In this document: piece after piece, positions 1 to 8,171 of the stretch
Layout of the letters: each line of letters opens with the position of its first letter
How positions within the stretch are numbered: position 1 is the stretch's first letter
NCBI RefSeq assembly: GCF_900142235.1
Contig: NZ_FRAE01000007.1
Location: 1-64,000, forward strand
DNA: 64,000 nt
Origin: Tepidibacter formicigenes DSM 15518
Lineage (GTDB): Bacteria > Bacillota > Clostridia > Peptostreptococcales > Peptostreptococcaceae
Reading direction: 5' to 3'
The notes under the pieces: generated by a model
Told to the model about the DNA's origin: nothing
Databases searched by the model: none
Seen by the model: only the letters and a program-made list of their open reading frames with translations
Translations under genes and position numbers: made by a program

Positions 1-390
1 ATGGGAGCTGATAAGAACCAATTCATGAAAGCTTTAATTGAAGCTGAAAAATATGATGGACCATCTTTAATAATAGCTTATGCTCCATGTATCAACCATG
101 GTTTAAAAGAAGGTATGGGACGCACTCAAGCAAATACAAAAGAAGCTGTTGAAGCTGGATATTGGCATTTATATAGATACAACCCAGAATTAAAAGAGCA
201 AGGAAAGAATCCATTTATTCTAGATTCTAAAGAGCCAAAAAAAAGCTTTAGAGATTTCATAATGAAACAAGTAAGATATACATCACTTCAGAAAGCTTTC
301 CCAGAAATAGCAGAGGAGTTATTTGTTAAAGCTGAAGAAGATGCGAAAGAAAGATATGAAACTTACAAAAAAATGGCTGAACAGGCTTAA
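1..390 (+). CDS. nifJ: Pyruvate:ferredoxin oxidoreductase, C-terminal end (partial)
   Basis: This is the last 129 residues of a pyruvate:ferredoxin (flavodoxin) oxidoreductase, the thiamine-diphosphate/iron-sulfur enzyme that converts pyruvate and CoA to acetyl-CoA, CO2 and reduced ferredoxin in anaerobes. The stretch around APCINHGLKEGM, followed by the AGYWHLYRYNP segment and a lysine/glutamate-rich tail, is typical of the single-chain NifJ C-terminus. The gene runs off the left edge of the window, so the ATG at position 1 is almost certainly an internal methionine. A bidirectional terminator follows immediately, so it ends its own transcript and converges with engD. Confidence 0.88.
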   Translation: MGADKNQFMKALIEAEKYDGPSLIIAYAPCINHGLKEGMGRTQANTKEAVEAGYWHLYRYNPELKEQGKNPFILDSKEPKKSFRDFIMKQVRYTSLQKAFPEIAEELFVKAEEDAKERYETYKKMAEQA

Positions 391-400
391 TAAATAAGAA

Positions 401-430
401 AAGAGAAGCAAAAATTGCTTCTCTTTTTTA
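401..430. terminator. Bidirectional terminator between nifJ and engD
   Basis: An 11-bp perfect stem (401-411 with 415-425, loop AAA) is flanked by A-rich sequence on the left and T-rich sequence on the right. It sits in the 37-bp gap between two convergent genes and can stop transcription in both directions. Confidence 0.85.
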
Positions 431-1522
431 TACATTAAATCTAAATAATATTACATCTCCATCTTTGACTTCATAATCTTTTCCTTCAAGTCTAACTAGT
501 CCTTTTTCCTTAGCTGCATTCATTGTTCCGACGTTAACTAAATCTTCATAGGCTATAGTTTCGGCTCTTATAAATCCTCTTTCAATATCAGAGTGAATTT
601 TTCCACCAGCTTGAGGAGCTTTAGTTCCTCTTTTTATAGTCCAAGCTCTAATTTCTTTTGGACCTGCAGTTAAGAAACTTATAAGTCCAAGTAAAGAATA
701 AGAAGCTTTTATCAATTTATCAAGACCAGATTCAACTAGTCCTAAATCTGATAAAAATTCTTTCTTTTCATCTTCTTCAAGTTCAGCTATTTCGGCCTCT
801 ATTTGAGCACATATAACAACTACCTGTGCGTTTTCAGAACTTGCAAACTCTCTAACTTTTTCAACCATAGGATTATCAGCACCATCATTTGCAAGATCAT
901 CTTCAGAAACGTTAGTAGCATAAATTACGGGTTTAGAAGTTAAAAGATTTAATTGTTTTACAAAAGCTTTTTCATCATCAGTAAATTCCATTGTTCTAAC
1001 ACACTTATTATCCTCTAAAGTTTCTTTTATTTTATTTAATAAATCTAGTTCAGAAAGAAGAGATTTATCAGCCTTAGCTGCTTTTTGCGTTTTTTGAATT
1101 CTTCTTTCTAAAACTTCAATATCTGAAAATATAAGTTCAAGATTTATTGTTTCTACGTCTCTTAAAGGATCAACAGATCCATCTACGTGAACAACATTTG
1201 GATCTTCAAAGCAACGAACAACGTGAATTATAGATTCTACTTCTCTTATATGAGATAAGAATTTATTTCCAAGACCTTCTCCTTTACTTGCTCCTCTAAC
1301 AAGTCCTGCTATATCACAAAATTCTATAGCAGTAGGAACAATTTTTTCAGAATTATATATTTCTTTTAATTTATGTAGTCTTTCATCTGGAACTGCAACT
1401 ACACCAACGTTAGGTTCTATAGTACAGAATGGATAATTTGCTGATTCTGCACCAGCTTGAGTTATAGCATTAAATAAAGTACTTTTTCCAACGTTAGGTA
1501 GACCTACTATACCTAGTTTCAT
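428..1522 (-). CDS. ychF: Redox-regulated ATPase YchF/EngD (OLA1 family)
   Basis: This is a TRAFAC-class, Obg-related P-loop protein that prefers ATP to GTP and associates with ribosomes. At 364 aa it has full family length. The Walker A motif GLPNVGKST is at residues 7-15, and the region after it contains the family's NYPFCTIEPN switch segment. The middle of the protein is the helical/coiled-coil insertion (about residues 130-200). The end is a TGS-like domain with the conserved AWTIKRGTKAPQAGGKIHSD and RGFIRAE signatures. The gene stands alone on the minus strand with an ATG start, an AAGGAAG Shine-Dalgarno just upstream and its own sigma-A-like promoter. Confidence 0.96.
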   Translation of the reverse strand: MKLGIVGLPNVGKSTLFNAITQAGAESANYPFCTIEPNVGVVAVPDERLHKLKEIYNSEKIVPTAIEFCDIAGLVRGASKGEGLGNKFLSHIREVESIIHVVRCFEDPNVVHVDGSVDPLRDVETINLELIFSDIEVLERRIQKTQKAAKADKSLLSELDLLNKIKETLEDNKCVRTMEFTDDEKAFVKQLNLLTSKPVIYATNVSEDDLANDGADNPMVEKVREFASSENAQVVVICAQIEAEIAELEEDEKKEFLSDLGLVESGLDKLIKASYSLLGLISFLTAGPKEIRAWTIKRGTKAPQAGGKIHSDIERGFIRAETIAYEDLVNVGTMNAAKEKGLVRLEGKDYEVKDGDVILFRFNV

Positions 1523-1591
1523 TTAAATCTTCCTTTCATTTGTTATTTATAATAATAAGTTTTTTCAAAACTATTTAAAACATACAGAAAA

Positions 1592-1620
1592 ATTATAACC
1601 TATATGATAAATACATGCAA
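1592..1620 (-). promoter_or_regulatory. Sigma-A-type promoter of ychF
   Basis: Read on the minus strand: TTGCAT (complement of 1615-1620), a 17-bp spacer, then a perfect TATAAT (complement of 1592-1597), about 70 bp upstream of the ychF start. The rest of the 1523-1734 gap is A/T-rich. It must also carry the promoter of the lipoprotein gene on the plus strand, which I could not resolve. Confidence 0.6.
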
Positions 1621-1734
1621 TATTAGAAAAAACTTAAGTAAGATTATATAGGAGTTTATAATTTCCTAATTATTATAAAATTACTTAATTATTTTTCTAT
1701 AAAAAACAAAAACTAAGTTAAAGGAGGGATTATT

Positions 1735-2157
1735 TTGAACAAAAAATATATTATATTTTTAGGTGTTTTCTTATTAATTATAATTTCTATTTGTGCATGT
1801 ACTATGAAAGCAACTGCTAATAAATCTATTAAAAAATCTAATGTAATAGCTTCTCGTATTTCAAATTTAGATCCTATAAATAAAGTGGATATATTAATTA
1901 GTAAGAATACAGCATTAGTTGCTTTAGATTTAAAAGATAAGGAATTATTAGGAATAACTACTAAAAAGAGATTAAGGGATGAAATAAAAAAAATAGTAAA
2001 AGATTCAGATTCAAAAGTAGAAAATATATTTATAACATCCAATTCAAATATTACAAAAAAGATAATTAATATATCAAAAAATATAAATAGAGGAAAAAAA
2101 GTTAATTTAGATTGGGAAATTGAAAATATAGTAAGAAATTTTATACCTAATATATAA
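1735..2157 (+). CDS. YhcN/YlaJ-like sporulation lipoprotein
   Basis: A 140-aa secreted lipoprotein, likely of the YhcN/YlaJ family found in the spore inner membrane of Bacilli and Clostridia. An N-terminal hydrophobic signal (about residues 4-20) ends in a lipobox-like ISICAC, with the lipidated cysteine at about residue 22. The mature part has the family pattern: a short segment on Asp-Pro and Asn (NLDPINKVDILISKNTALVAL), then a domain with repeated Val/Ile strands and lysines. The start is TTG, set by a strong AAAGGAGGGA eight bases upstream. It is a single gene between ychF and a terminator. Molecular function is unknown and the family call rests on pattern only. Confidence 0.65.
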   Translation: MNKKYIIFLGVFLLIIISICACTMKATANKSIKKSNVIASRISNLDPINKVDILISKNTALVALDLKDKELLGITTKKRLRDEIKKIVKDSDSKVENIFITSNSNITKKIINISKNINRGKKVNLDWEIENIVRNFIPNI

Positions 2158-2190
2158 AGAACAGGACTTTCCTGTTCTTTATTTTTTTTA
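2156..2190 (+). terminator. Terminator after the YhcN-like gene
   Basis: A 10-bp perfect stem (2156-2165 with 2171-2180, loop ACTTT) is followed by a run of T. The stem begins inside the stop codon of the upstream gene. Confidence 0.9.
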
Positions 2191-2235
2191 ATTTCATATT
2201 TTTATAACGAGTAGAAATTTATATGGAGGATTAAA

Positions 2236-3354
2236 ATGTATAAAAAAATAATTTTAGGACTTTGTTTTTTTAGTATGTTTATATTTAATAATTTCTTAGA
2301 AAATATATTTATAATTGCTTTTGTTATAGGGATGTATAACTTATTTTTGAATAAGGACTTTAAAAATTTATTTATAGGTTTTATTTTAGCTCACTTTATA
2401 CTTAATTTTTTAGTGATAGTATTTTTTCAAGATAGATTAGAATTAAAAGAACTAGAATCAACTGATAAAAGAGAAAATAAAACAGCAGTTGTATTAGTTT
2501 ATGATGGAGAAGATAAAAAATATAATTTAAAACAAAGGGCAAGAGAAATATATCAAAGAAATAGACTTTATTCATTCTTAAATATGAATTATAAACTATA
2601 TAAATATAAGAATATGTATCAAGATTTAGGATCAAGTCAATTTAAAAATAAATCATATATTACAAGAAACAGTTTAAGTGAAAGGCTTGGAAAAAATTAC
2701 ATAGTAGTAAATAGTAATTTATATACTACTCCATATATAGAAGAAATACTAATAGATTTAGTAAATAAGGGCTATAAAGATATAATATTATGTCCTATTT
2801 TTTTTACTGAAGGAAAAGACTATGATTTATTAAGAAAGAGAATAAATAATATGGGAATATTAAAATATGAAATTAATATTAAGCTTACAGATTTATTTTG
2901 GAACTCTCAAGTTTTAGCAAAAGTCTATAAAAATAAAATATTAGAATCTATAGACAATAAAGATAAAACTATAGGAGTACTGTTAGTAGGACTTGAGGAG
3001 AAAAATAATTTAGAGGAAGATATAATTTTTAGAGAAAAGATAAAAAAATATTTAAAAGATGAAAAAATATATGATATTAAAATAAAATTACCTCTTTTAG
3101 AAAATCATAAAAAGGATATAATAAAAACAGGGGATGAATTACTAGAATATGGTATAGATTCTCTTTGTTTAGTAATACCAACATCTTTGTTTGAAACTGT
3201 ATATATTAGAACTTTAGCTGAGCATATACTTGAAAAGTTAGATATACCAAATGAAACTAGATTTCATTACATAGGACCCTTTAATGAAGATGAGGTATTT
3301 ATAGATGAATTATATAAAAAAATAAAGTTAGCTGAAAATGAAGGAGGTAATTAA
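2236..3354 (+). CDS. Membrane-anchored ferrochelatase/CbiX-like protein, probably non-catalytic
   Basis: A 372-aa protein not assigned with certainty. Residues 1-64 form two or three hydrophobic helices. The rest is soluble and resembles the two-lobed chelatase fold of HemH/CbiX: an opening strand KTAVVLVYDG followed by a helix that begins near KQRAREI, a segment CPIFFTEGKDYDLLRKRI that parallels the PFF-type strand-helix of ferrochelatases, and a second-lobe strand GVLLVGLEEK where an active enzyme would carry its metal-binding histidine. That histidine is missing. ATG start with a GGAGG Shine-Dalgarno. The stop overlaps the Shine-Dalgarno region of the M16 gene downstream, so the genes are probably translated together. 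No haem pathway gene is nearby. The fold call is inferred from pattern, and the function is unknown. Confidence 0.5.
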   Translation: MYKKIILGLCFFSMFIFNNFLENIFIIAFVIGMYNLFLNKDFKNLFIGFILAHFILNFLVIVFFQDRLELKELESTDKRENKTAVVLVYDGEDKKYNLKQRAREIYQRNRLYSFLNMNYKLYKYKNMYQDLGSSQFKNKSYITRNSLSERLGKNYIVVNSNLYTTPYIEEILIDLVNKGYKDIILCPIFFTEGKDYDLLRKRINNMGILKYEINIKLTDLFWNSQVLAKVYKNKILESIDNKDKTIGVLLVGLEEKNNLEEDIIFREKIKKYLKDEKIYDIKIKLPLLENHKKDIIKTGDELLEYGIDSLCLVIPTSLFETVYIRTLAEHILEKLDIPNETRFHYIGPFNEDEVFIDELYKKIKLAENEGGN

Positions 3355-3355
3355 A

Positions 3356-4618
3356 TTGGATAATGTAGAAAGAATAAACTTAGGTAATGGAATTAATTTG
3401 ACCTTTATAGATACTAATAAATTTAAAACTAATTTAGTTAGTGTATATATTCAAAGACCTCTAGACAAAAAAGAAGTTACTAAAAATGCTTTAATTCCAA
3501 TTGTATTAAAAAATGGAAGTCAAAATTATAAAAGTCAAAGAGAAATATCTAGAAAGTTAGATAATTTATATGGGTCTAGTATTTTTGCTGATGTAACAAA
3601 AAAAGGAGAGAGACAAATTTTAAGTTTTAAGTTATTAGTAACTAACGATTCTTATTTGGATGAAGATATATTTGAAGAAGGATTAAAATTTTTAAATGAT
3701 ATAATAAACAATCCTCTAGTAGAAGAAGATGGCTTTAATAAAGAATATGTAGAAATAGAAAAAAACAATCTAAAAGATAGGATAAGATCAAGAATAAACG
3801 ATAAAAGTAAATACGCTTTAGAAAGATGTATAGAAGAAATGTGCAAAAATGAAAAATTTAGCATAAATGAGAATGGTTATGAAGAAGACTTAAATTCAAT
3901 AGATAAAAAAAATCTTTATCAACATTACAAAAATATAATGAAAACATCACCTATAGATATAGTGGTTGCAGGAAATCTTGATAAAGAAAAAGTAATTAAA
4001 AATATAAAAAATATATTTAAATTTGAAAGACAAAAAAATATTATAACTATACCTAGAGAAGAAATATATAATAATCCTAATACTGTAAAAAATATATTAG
4101 ATAAAATGGATGTAACTCAAGGAAAAATAGTTCTGGGATTTAGAACAAATATAGATTTTAAAGAGGAAAAATATTATTCATTAATGGTTTATTCTAACAT
4201 ATTAGGAGGAGGCCCTCATTCAAAGTTATTTATGAACGTAAGAGAAAAAGCAAGCTTATGCTATTATGTATATTCTATGGTTGAAAAATATAAATCAATA
4301 ATGTTCATATCCTCAGGAATAGAAATACAAAATTATTATAAAGCCTTAGATTTAATTAAAAATGAAGTTAGCAAAATGGAAAAAGGAGAAATTTCACAAG
4401 AAGAAATTGAAAATAGTAAAAATTCTATAATAAATTCTATAAGATCTGTTAGTGATAGTTTAAACAGTCTTTCTGATTTTTATTATAGTCAAGGAGTAAG
4501 TGGATCAAATGAAACTTTAGATTCTATTATGAAAAAAATAAGAAAAGTTACAATGGATGAAATTGTAGATGTTTCGAAAAGTATAAAGTTAGATACTATT
4601 TATTTTTTAAGAAACTAA
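3356..4618 (+). CDS. M16 peptidase-family protein YfmF-like (zinc-site-less subunit)
   Basis: 420 aa, related to insulinase/pitrilysin half-enzymes. The N-terminal half lacks the HxxEH zinc motif. The C-terminal half keeps the RxxxSLxYxV-type substrate-binding segment (NVREKASLCYYVYS). This is the pattern of the inactive partner in M16B heterodimers. NCBI names the family EF-P 5-aminopentanol modification-associated protein YfmF. I chose TTG 3356 over ATG 3338: AAGGAGG lies 8 bases before the TTG, whereas the ATG would overlap the preceding gene and has no Shine-Dalgarno. Its active partner lies 12 bp downstream. No elongation factor P modification gene is in the window, so the real role is open. 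Confidence 0.82.
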   Translation: MDNVERINLGNGINLTFIDTNKFKTNLVSVYIQRPLDKKEVTKNALIPIVLKNGSQNYKSQREISRKLDNLYGSSIFADVTKKGERQILSFKLLVTNDSYLDEDIFEEGLKFLNDIINNPLVEEDGFNKEYVEIEKNNLKDRIRSRINDKSKYALERCIEEMCKNEKFSINENGYEEDLNSIDKKNLYQHYKNIMKTSPIDIVVAGNLDKEKVIKNIKNIFKFERQKNIITIPREEIYNNPNTVKNILDKMDVTQGKIVLGFRTNIDFKEEKYYSLMVYSNILGGGPHSKLFMNVREKASLCYYVYSMVEKYKSIMFISSGIEIQNYYKALDLIKNEVSKMEKGEISQEEIENSKNSIINSIRSVSDSLNSLSDFYYSQGVSGSNETLDSIMKKIRKVTMDEIVDVSKSIKLDTIYFLRN

Positions 4619-4630
4619 AGGAGGCATATT

Positions 4631-5914
4631 ATGAAAAAAATATTTAATGATATATTAAAGGAAGAAATATATTATGAAAAATTAGAGAATGGATTAGACT
4701 TGTTTTTTATGCCTAAAAAAGGATTTAATAAAAAATATGCTGTATTTGCTACAAAATATGGTTCGAATGAACTTGAATTTATTCCTATTGGAGAAAAAGA
4801 AAAGGTTAGAGTTAATGAAGGTATAGCTCATTTTTTAGAGCATAAAATGTTTGAACAACCAGATGGAGGAAATGCTTTTGATCGTTTCTCAGAGCTTGGA
4901 GCAAGTGCAAATGCTTATACTAATTTTACAATGACAGCATACCTTTTTTCAGCAACAGATAATTTTTATGAAGCATTAGAGCATTTAATAAATTATGTTC
5001 AAACTCCTTATTTTACTGATGAAAATGTGGAAAAAGAAAAAGGTATAATAGAGCAAGAAATAAAAATGTATGATGATAATGCAGATTGGAAAGTATATTT
5101 TAATACATTAAAAGCAATGTATGTAAATAATTATACTAAAATAGATATAGCAGGCACAGTAGAAAGTATATATAAAATTACAAAAGATGAGCTTTATAAA
5201 TGCTATAATACCTTTTACAATCCATCGAATATGGCTTTATTTGTAGTAGGAGATTTAGAATATGAAAAGGTTATGGATGTAGTGAATAAAACTATAAAAA
5301 CAGATACTAAAGTTTTAGGCGATATAAAGAGATTTTATCCAAATGAGCCTGATAATATAAATCAAAAAGAAATAATAGAAAATTTATCTGTATCTATTCC
5401 TATGTTCAATATAGGTTTTAAAGATATAGATGTAAATAAAGATGGAGAAGAACTTTTGAAAAAAGAAATAAGTACAGAAATAATATTAGATATGATATTT
5501 AAAAAAGGAAGTTCATTGTATGAAGAGTTGTATTTAAATAGGCTAATAAATGAGAGCTTTGGATGTAATCATGTCTCACAAATAGATCATGGGTATACTA
5601 TTATTGGTGGAGAATCTAAAGAACCTTATAAAGTAAAAGATACTATTTTTAAGTATATAGAAAAATATAAAAAAGAAGGACTGAGTAAAGAGGATTTTGA
5701 AAGAATTAAGAAAAAGAAAATAGGAATGTTTTTAAAATATTTTGATTCAGTAGAGTTTATAGCTAATAACTTTATATCATATAAATTTAGAAATATAAAT
5801 TTAATTGATTATTTAGAGGTTTTAAAGAAAATACAATTTGAAGAAGTAATTAAAAGGTTTGAAAATCATTTTAAAGAAGAATACTCCGTTATATCTATCG
5901 TTAATCCTAAATAA
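4631..5914 (+). CDS. M16 zinc metallopeptidase YfmH-like (catalytic subunit)
   Basis: 427 aa. The inverted zinc motif HFLEH is at residues 67-71, and the third metal ligand is in the downstream EKGIIEQEIKMY segment, so this subunit should be catalytically competent. It probably forms a chambered heterodimer with the zinc-site-less protein encoded just upstream, as mitochondrial processing peptidase and PqqF/G-type enzymes do. No signal peptide is present, so the complex should be cytoplasmic. ATG start with an AAAGGAGG Shine-Dalgarno. In Bacillus, equivalent genes (ymfF/ymfH) sit in one operon. The substrate is unknown. Confidence 0.88.
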   Translation: MKKIFNDILKEEIYYEKLENGLDLFFMPKKGFNKKYAVFATKYGSNELEFIPIGEKEKVRVNEGIAHFLEHKMFEQPDGGNAFDRFSELGASANAYTNFTMTAYLFSATDNFYEALEHLINYVQTPYFTDENVEKEKGIIEQEIKMYDDNADWKVYFNTLKAMYVNNYTKIDIAGTVESIYKITKDELYKCYNTFYNPSNMALFVVGDLEYEKVMDVVNKTIKTDTKVLGDIKRFYPNEPDNINQKEIIENLSVSIPMFNIGFKDIDVNKDGEELLKKEISTEIILDMIFKKGSSLYEELYLNRLINESFGCNHVSQIDHGYTIIGGESKEPYKVKDTIFKYIEKYKKEGLSKEDFERIKKKKIGMFLKYFDSVEFIANNFISYKFRNINLIDYLEVLKKIQFEEVIKRFENHFKEEYSVISIVNPK

Positions 5915-5977
5915 TAAATTGAAAAGCCCTATTATGACTTTAATTAACTTTAATAAAATCAATATTATGATATAATA

Positions 5978-6006
5978 AAAGCTAGGTTATACCTAGTTTT
6001 TATTAT
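5978..6006 (+). terminator. Hairpin in the lgt leader (weak terminator or attenuator)
   Basis: A 10-bp stem with one G-T pair (5978-5987 with 5991-6000, loop TAT) is followed by a short T-rich stretch and then the lgt Shine-Dalgarno. A TATAAT lies immediately upstream (5971-5976), but I could not find a convincing -35. Confidence 0.55.
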
Positions 6007-6022
6007 ATGGAGGTAATTAATT

Positions 6023-6754
6023 ATGAATCCTATTGCTTTTACTATTTTTGGAATAGACATTAGATGGTATGGAATACTTATATCTACAGGGATAATGATT
6101 GGTATATTCCTAGCTCTTAAAGAGGCAAAGAGAGTAAGTATTAATGAGGAAAAACTATTAGATTTATTTTTAATAGCGATTCCATGTGCGATAATTGGAG
6201 CAAGAACTTACTATGTAATATTTAACTGGGATTACTATAAAGGTGATTTATTTAAGATTATAAATATAAGAGGTGGAGGTCTTGCAATACATGGTGGAAT
6301 AATAGGAGCAGTACTTGTTGGATATTTATATTGTAAAATTAAAAAAATGAATTTTCGCAAAATATTAGATTTAACTGCTCCAAGTATAGCTTTAGGACAA
6401 GCTATTGGAAGATGGGGTAACTTTATAAATCAAGAAGCTTATGGAAGACCTACGAATTTACCTTGGGCAATTAACGTAAATGGAGTAAATGTTCATCCAA
6501 CTTTTTTATATGAATCTATTTGGGATTTTTGTTTGTTTTTATTTTTAATGTGGCTTAGAAAAAATAAAAAATATGATGGTCATGTATTTATATGTTATGC
6601 TATTATATATTCTATTGGTAGGTTTTTTGTTGAAGGATTTAGAATTGATAGTTTGATGTTAGGGACATTTAGAATGGCTCAAGTTATTAGTATAATATTT
6701 ATAGTACTTGGTAGTATAGTTCATATTAATTTGAAAAATAAAAATAAATTATAA
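6023..6754 (+). CDS. lgt: Prolipoprotein diacylglyceryl transferase
   Basis: 243 aa, an integral membrane enzyme that moves the diacylglyceryl group of phosphatidylglycerol onto the lipobox cysteine of prolipoproteins, the first step of lipoprotein maturation. Signatures visible are the N-terminal FGIDIRWYGI segment, the glycine-rich RGGGLAIHGGIIG (with the essential His-Gly-Gly), and GRWGNFINQEAYGRP. About seven membrane segments are predicted. ATG start with GGAGGT upstream. The second enzyme of the pathway, lspA, lies 45 kb downstream, and at least one substrate candidate (the YhcN-like lipoprotein) lies 4 kb upstream. Confidence 0.97.
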   Translation: MNPIAFTIFGIDIRWYGILISTGIMIGIFLALKEAKRVSINEEKLLDLFLIAIPCAIIGARTYYVIFNWDYYKGDLFKIINIRGGGLAIHGGIIGAVLVGYLYCKIKKMNFRKILDLTAPSIALGQAIGRWGNFINQEAYGRPTNLPWAINVNGVNVHPTFLYESIWDFCLFLFLMWLRKNKKYDGHVFICYAIIYSIGRFFVEGFRIDSLMLGTFRMAQVISIIFIVLGSIVHINLKNKNKL

Positions 6755-6759
6755 TAAAT

Positions 6760-6804
6760 AATTTAACCCATAGATTTTTGTTTAAAAAATTTATGGGTTA
6801 AATT
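6760..6804 (+). terminator. Long hairpin between lgt and rsmH
   Basis: A 13-bp perfect inverted repeat (6760-6772 with 6792-6804) encloses a 19-nt loop that can itself pair partly. No T run follows, and the rsmH Shine-Dalgarno comes a few bases later. It could be a leaky terminator, an RNA-processing site or an mRNA-stabilising hairpin at the head of the dcw operon. Confidence 0.5.
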
Positions 6805-6825
6805 AAGTAACGAAGGAGGAATAAT

Positions 6826-7761
6826 ATGGAATTTAATCATGTATCTGTGCTTTTGAATGAATGTATAGAGAATTTAAACATAAAACCTAATGGAATATAT
6901 GTGGATGGAACATTAGGTGGAGCAGGTCATTCTTCTGAAATAGTAAAAAGGCTAGGAGATGGTGGGCTTTTAATTGCTTTCGATCAAGACATAAATGCAA
7001 TAACTGTTGCAAAAGAAAGGCTTAAAGATTACTTAGATAAGGTAAGATTTATACATACAAACTTTGTGAATTTAAAAGAAGAACTTTTAAATATAGGAAT
7101 AAATAATATTGATGGAATATTACTTGATTTAGGGGTATCTTCTCATCAACTAGATGAAAGAGAAAGAGGATTTTCTTATATGCAAGATGCACCTCTTGAT
7201 ATGAGAATGGATATAAGAAATTCTTTTACAGCTGAGTATATAGTAAATAATTATAGTGAAGATGAAATAGAAAAAATTATAAGGCTTTATGGAGAAGAAA
7301 AATGGGCTAGAAGAATTGCAAAATTTATAGTTGAAGAAAGAAATAAAAAAGAAATAAAAACAACGGGAGAATTAGTAGAAATTATAAAAAAAGCTATACC
7401 TAAAAAAGCTAGAATAGATGGACCACATCCAGCAAAAAGAACATTCCAGGCATTAAGAATAGAAGTAAATAATGAACTTGATATAATTGATAAAACTATA
7501 ATTGACGCTGCAAATATGATGAATACTGATGGAAGAATCTGTGTTATTACTTTCCATTCTTTAGAGGATAGAATAGTTAAAAATGTATTTAAAGAATTAG
7601 CCATAAGTTGTGTTTGTCCTAAGGAATTTCCTATTTGTAGATGTGAAAAGGAGCAAGTTGTAAAAGTTATAACTAGAAAACCAATAATTCCAAGTAAAGA
7701 AGAGATAGAAATGAATCCTAGATCTAGAAGTGCAAAGCTTAGAGTAGCTCAAAAAGTTTAA
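6826..7761 (+). CDS. rsmH: 16S rRNA (cytosine-1402-N4)-methyltransferase RsmH
   Basis: 311 aa, the usual length of MraW/RsmH. It is an S-adenosylmethionine-dependent methyltransferase that modifies C1402 in the decoding centre of 16S rRNA. The SAM loop [10 protein letters not shown] is at residues 27-36. Other family blocks are [19 protein letters not shown], the insertion domain with [14 protein letters not shown], and [12 protein letters not shown]. The C-terminus carries a Cys-rich [12 protein letters not shown] segment seen in Firmicute homologues. It opens the dcw cluster as in most bacteria. mraZ, normally just upstream, is absent. Confidence 0.97.
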   Translation: MEFNHVSVLLNECIENLNIKPNGIYVDGTLGGAGHSSEIVKRLGDGGLLIAFDQDINAITVAKERLKDYLDKVRFIHTNFVNLKEELLNIGINNIDGILLDLGVSSHQLDERERGFSYMQDAPLDMRMDIRNSFTAEYIVNNYSEDEIEKIIRLYGEEKWARRIAKFIVEERNKKEIKTTGELVEIIKKAIPKKARIDGPHPAKRTFQALRIEVNNELDIIDKTIIDAANMMNTDGRICVITFHSLEDRIVKNVFKELAISCVCPKEFPICRCEKEQVVKVITRKPIIPSKEEIEMNPRSRSAKLRVAQKV

Positions 7762-7785
7762 TTTTTTTGTTCAAGGGGGAAGAGA

Positions 7786-8151
7786 ATGAAAAAAAATACT
7801 AAAGTAAGCAGTTTAGAAGAGTATAGAAAGAAAAAATTAGATCGTATTAATTCTCATAAAAATAATCTTAAAAAGAAAAAAAATAGAAAATTAAATATTT
7901 TGAGTATTTTTGGTTTATTTATACTTTGTATTATAATAATTTTTATGTATAGATATTCTATTGTTTCTAGTTTGAAATATGAAGTCCAATCTTTAAATAA
8001 AGAGTTGGAAAATAAGAAAAATAAGAAAAAACAGTTATATTTAGAACTGGATAATTTAAGTAAAAGTGGTTTTATAGAAAAAGAAGCTAAAGAAAGGATT
8101 AATATGATTTATCCAACAGATGAACAAACTGTTTATATAAAAGTAGATTGA
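7786..8151 (+). CDS. ftsL: FtsL-like septum formation protein
   Basis: 121 aa. The layout is that of FtsL/DivIC: a lysine-rich cytoplasmic tail (residues 1-40), one transmembrane helix (about 43-65), then an extracytoplasmic coiled coil (SLKYEVQSLNKELENKKNKK) and a short end. FtsL forms a complex with DivIB and DivIC that activates septal peptidoglycan synthesis. Sequence is poorly conserved, so the call rests on topology and on position between rsmH and the transpeptidase gene, where B. subtilis has ftsL. AAGGGGG precedes the ATG. The end of the gene overlaps the leader region of the next gene. Confidence 0.78.
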   Translation: MKKNTKVSSLEEYRKKKLDRINSHKNNLKKKKNRKLNILSIFGLFILCIIIIFMYRYSIVSSLKYEVQSLNKELENKKNKKKQLYLELDNLSKSGFIEKEAKERINMIYPTDEQTVYIKVD

Positions 8152-8171
8152 TTGTAAGGGGGGCTAAGTCT

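Noticed and set aside
1-3. ATG at position 1 as a gene start
   Set aside because: The protein is only the last tenth of a NifJ-type enzyme, so the window simply begins at an internal Met codon.
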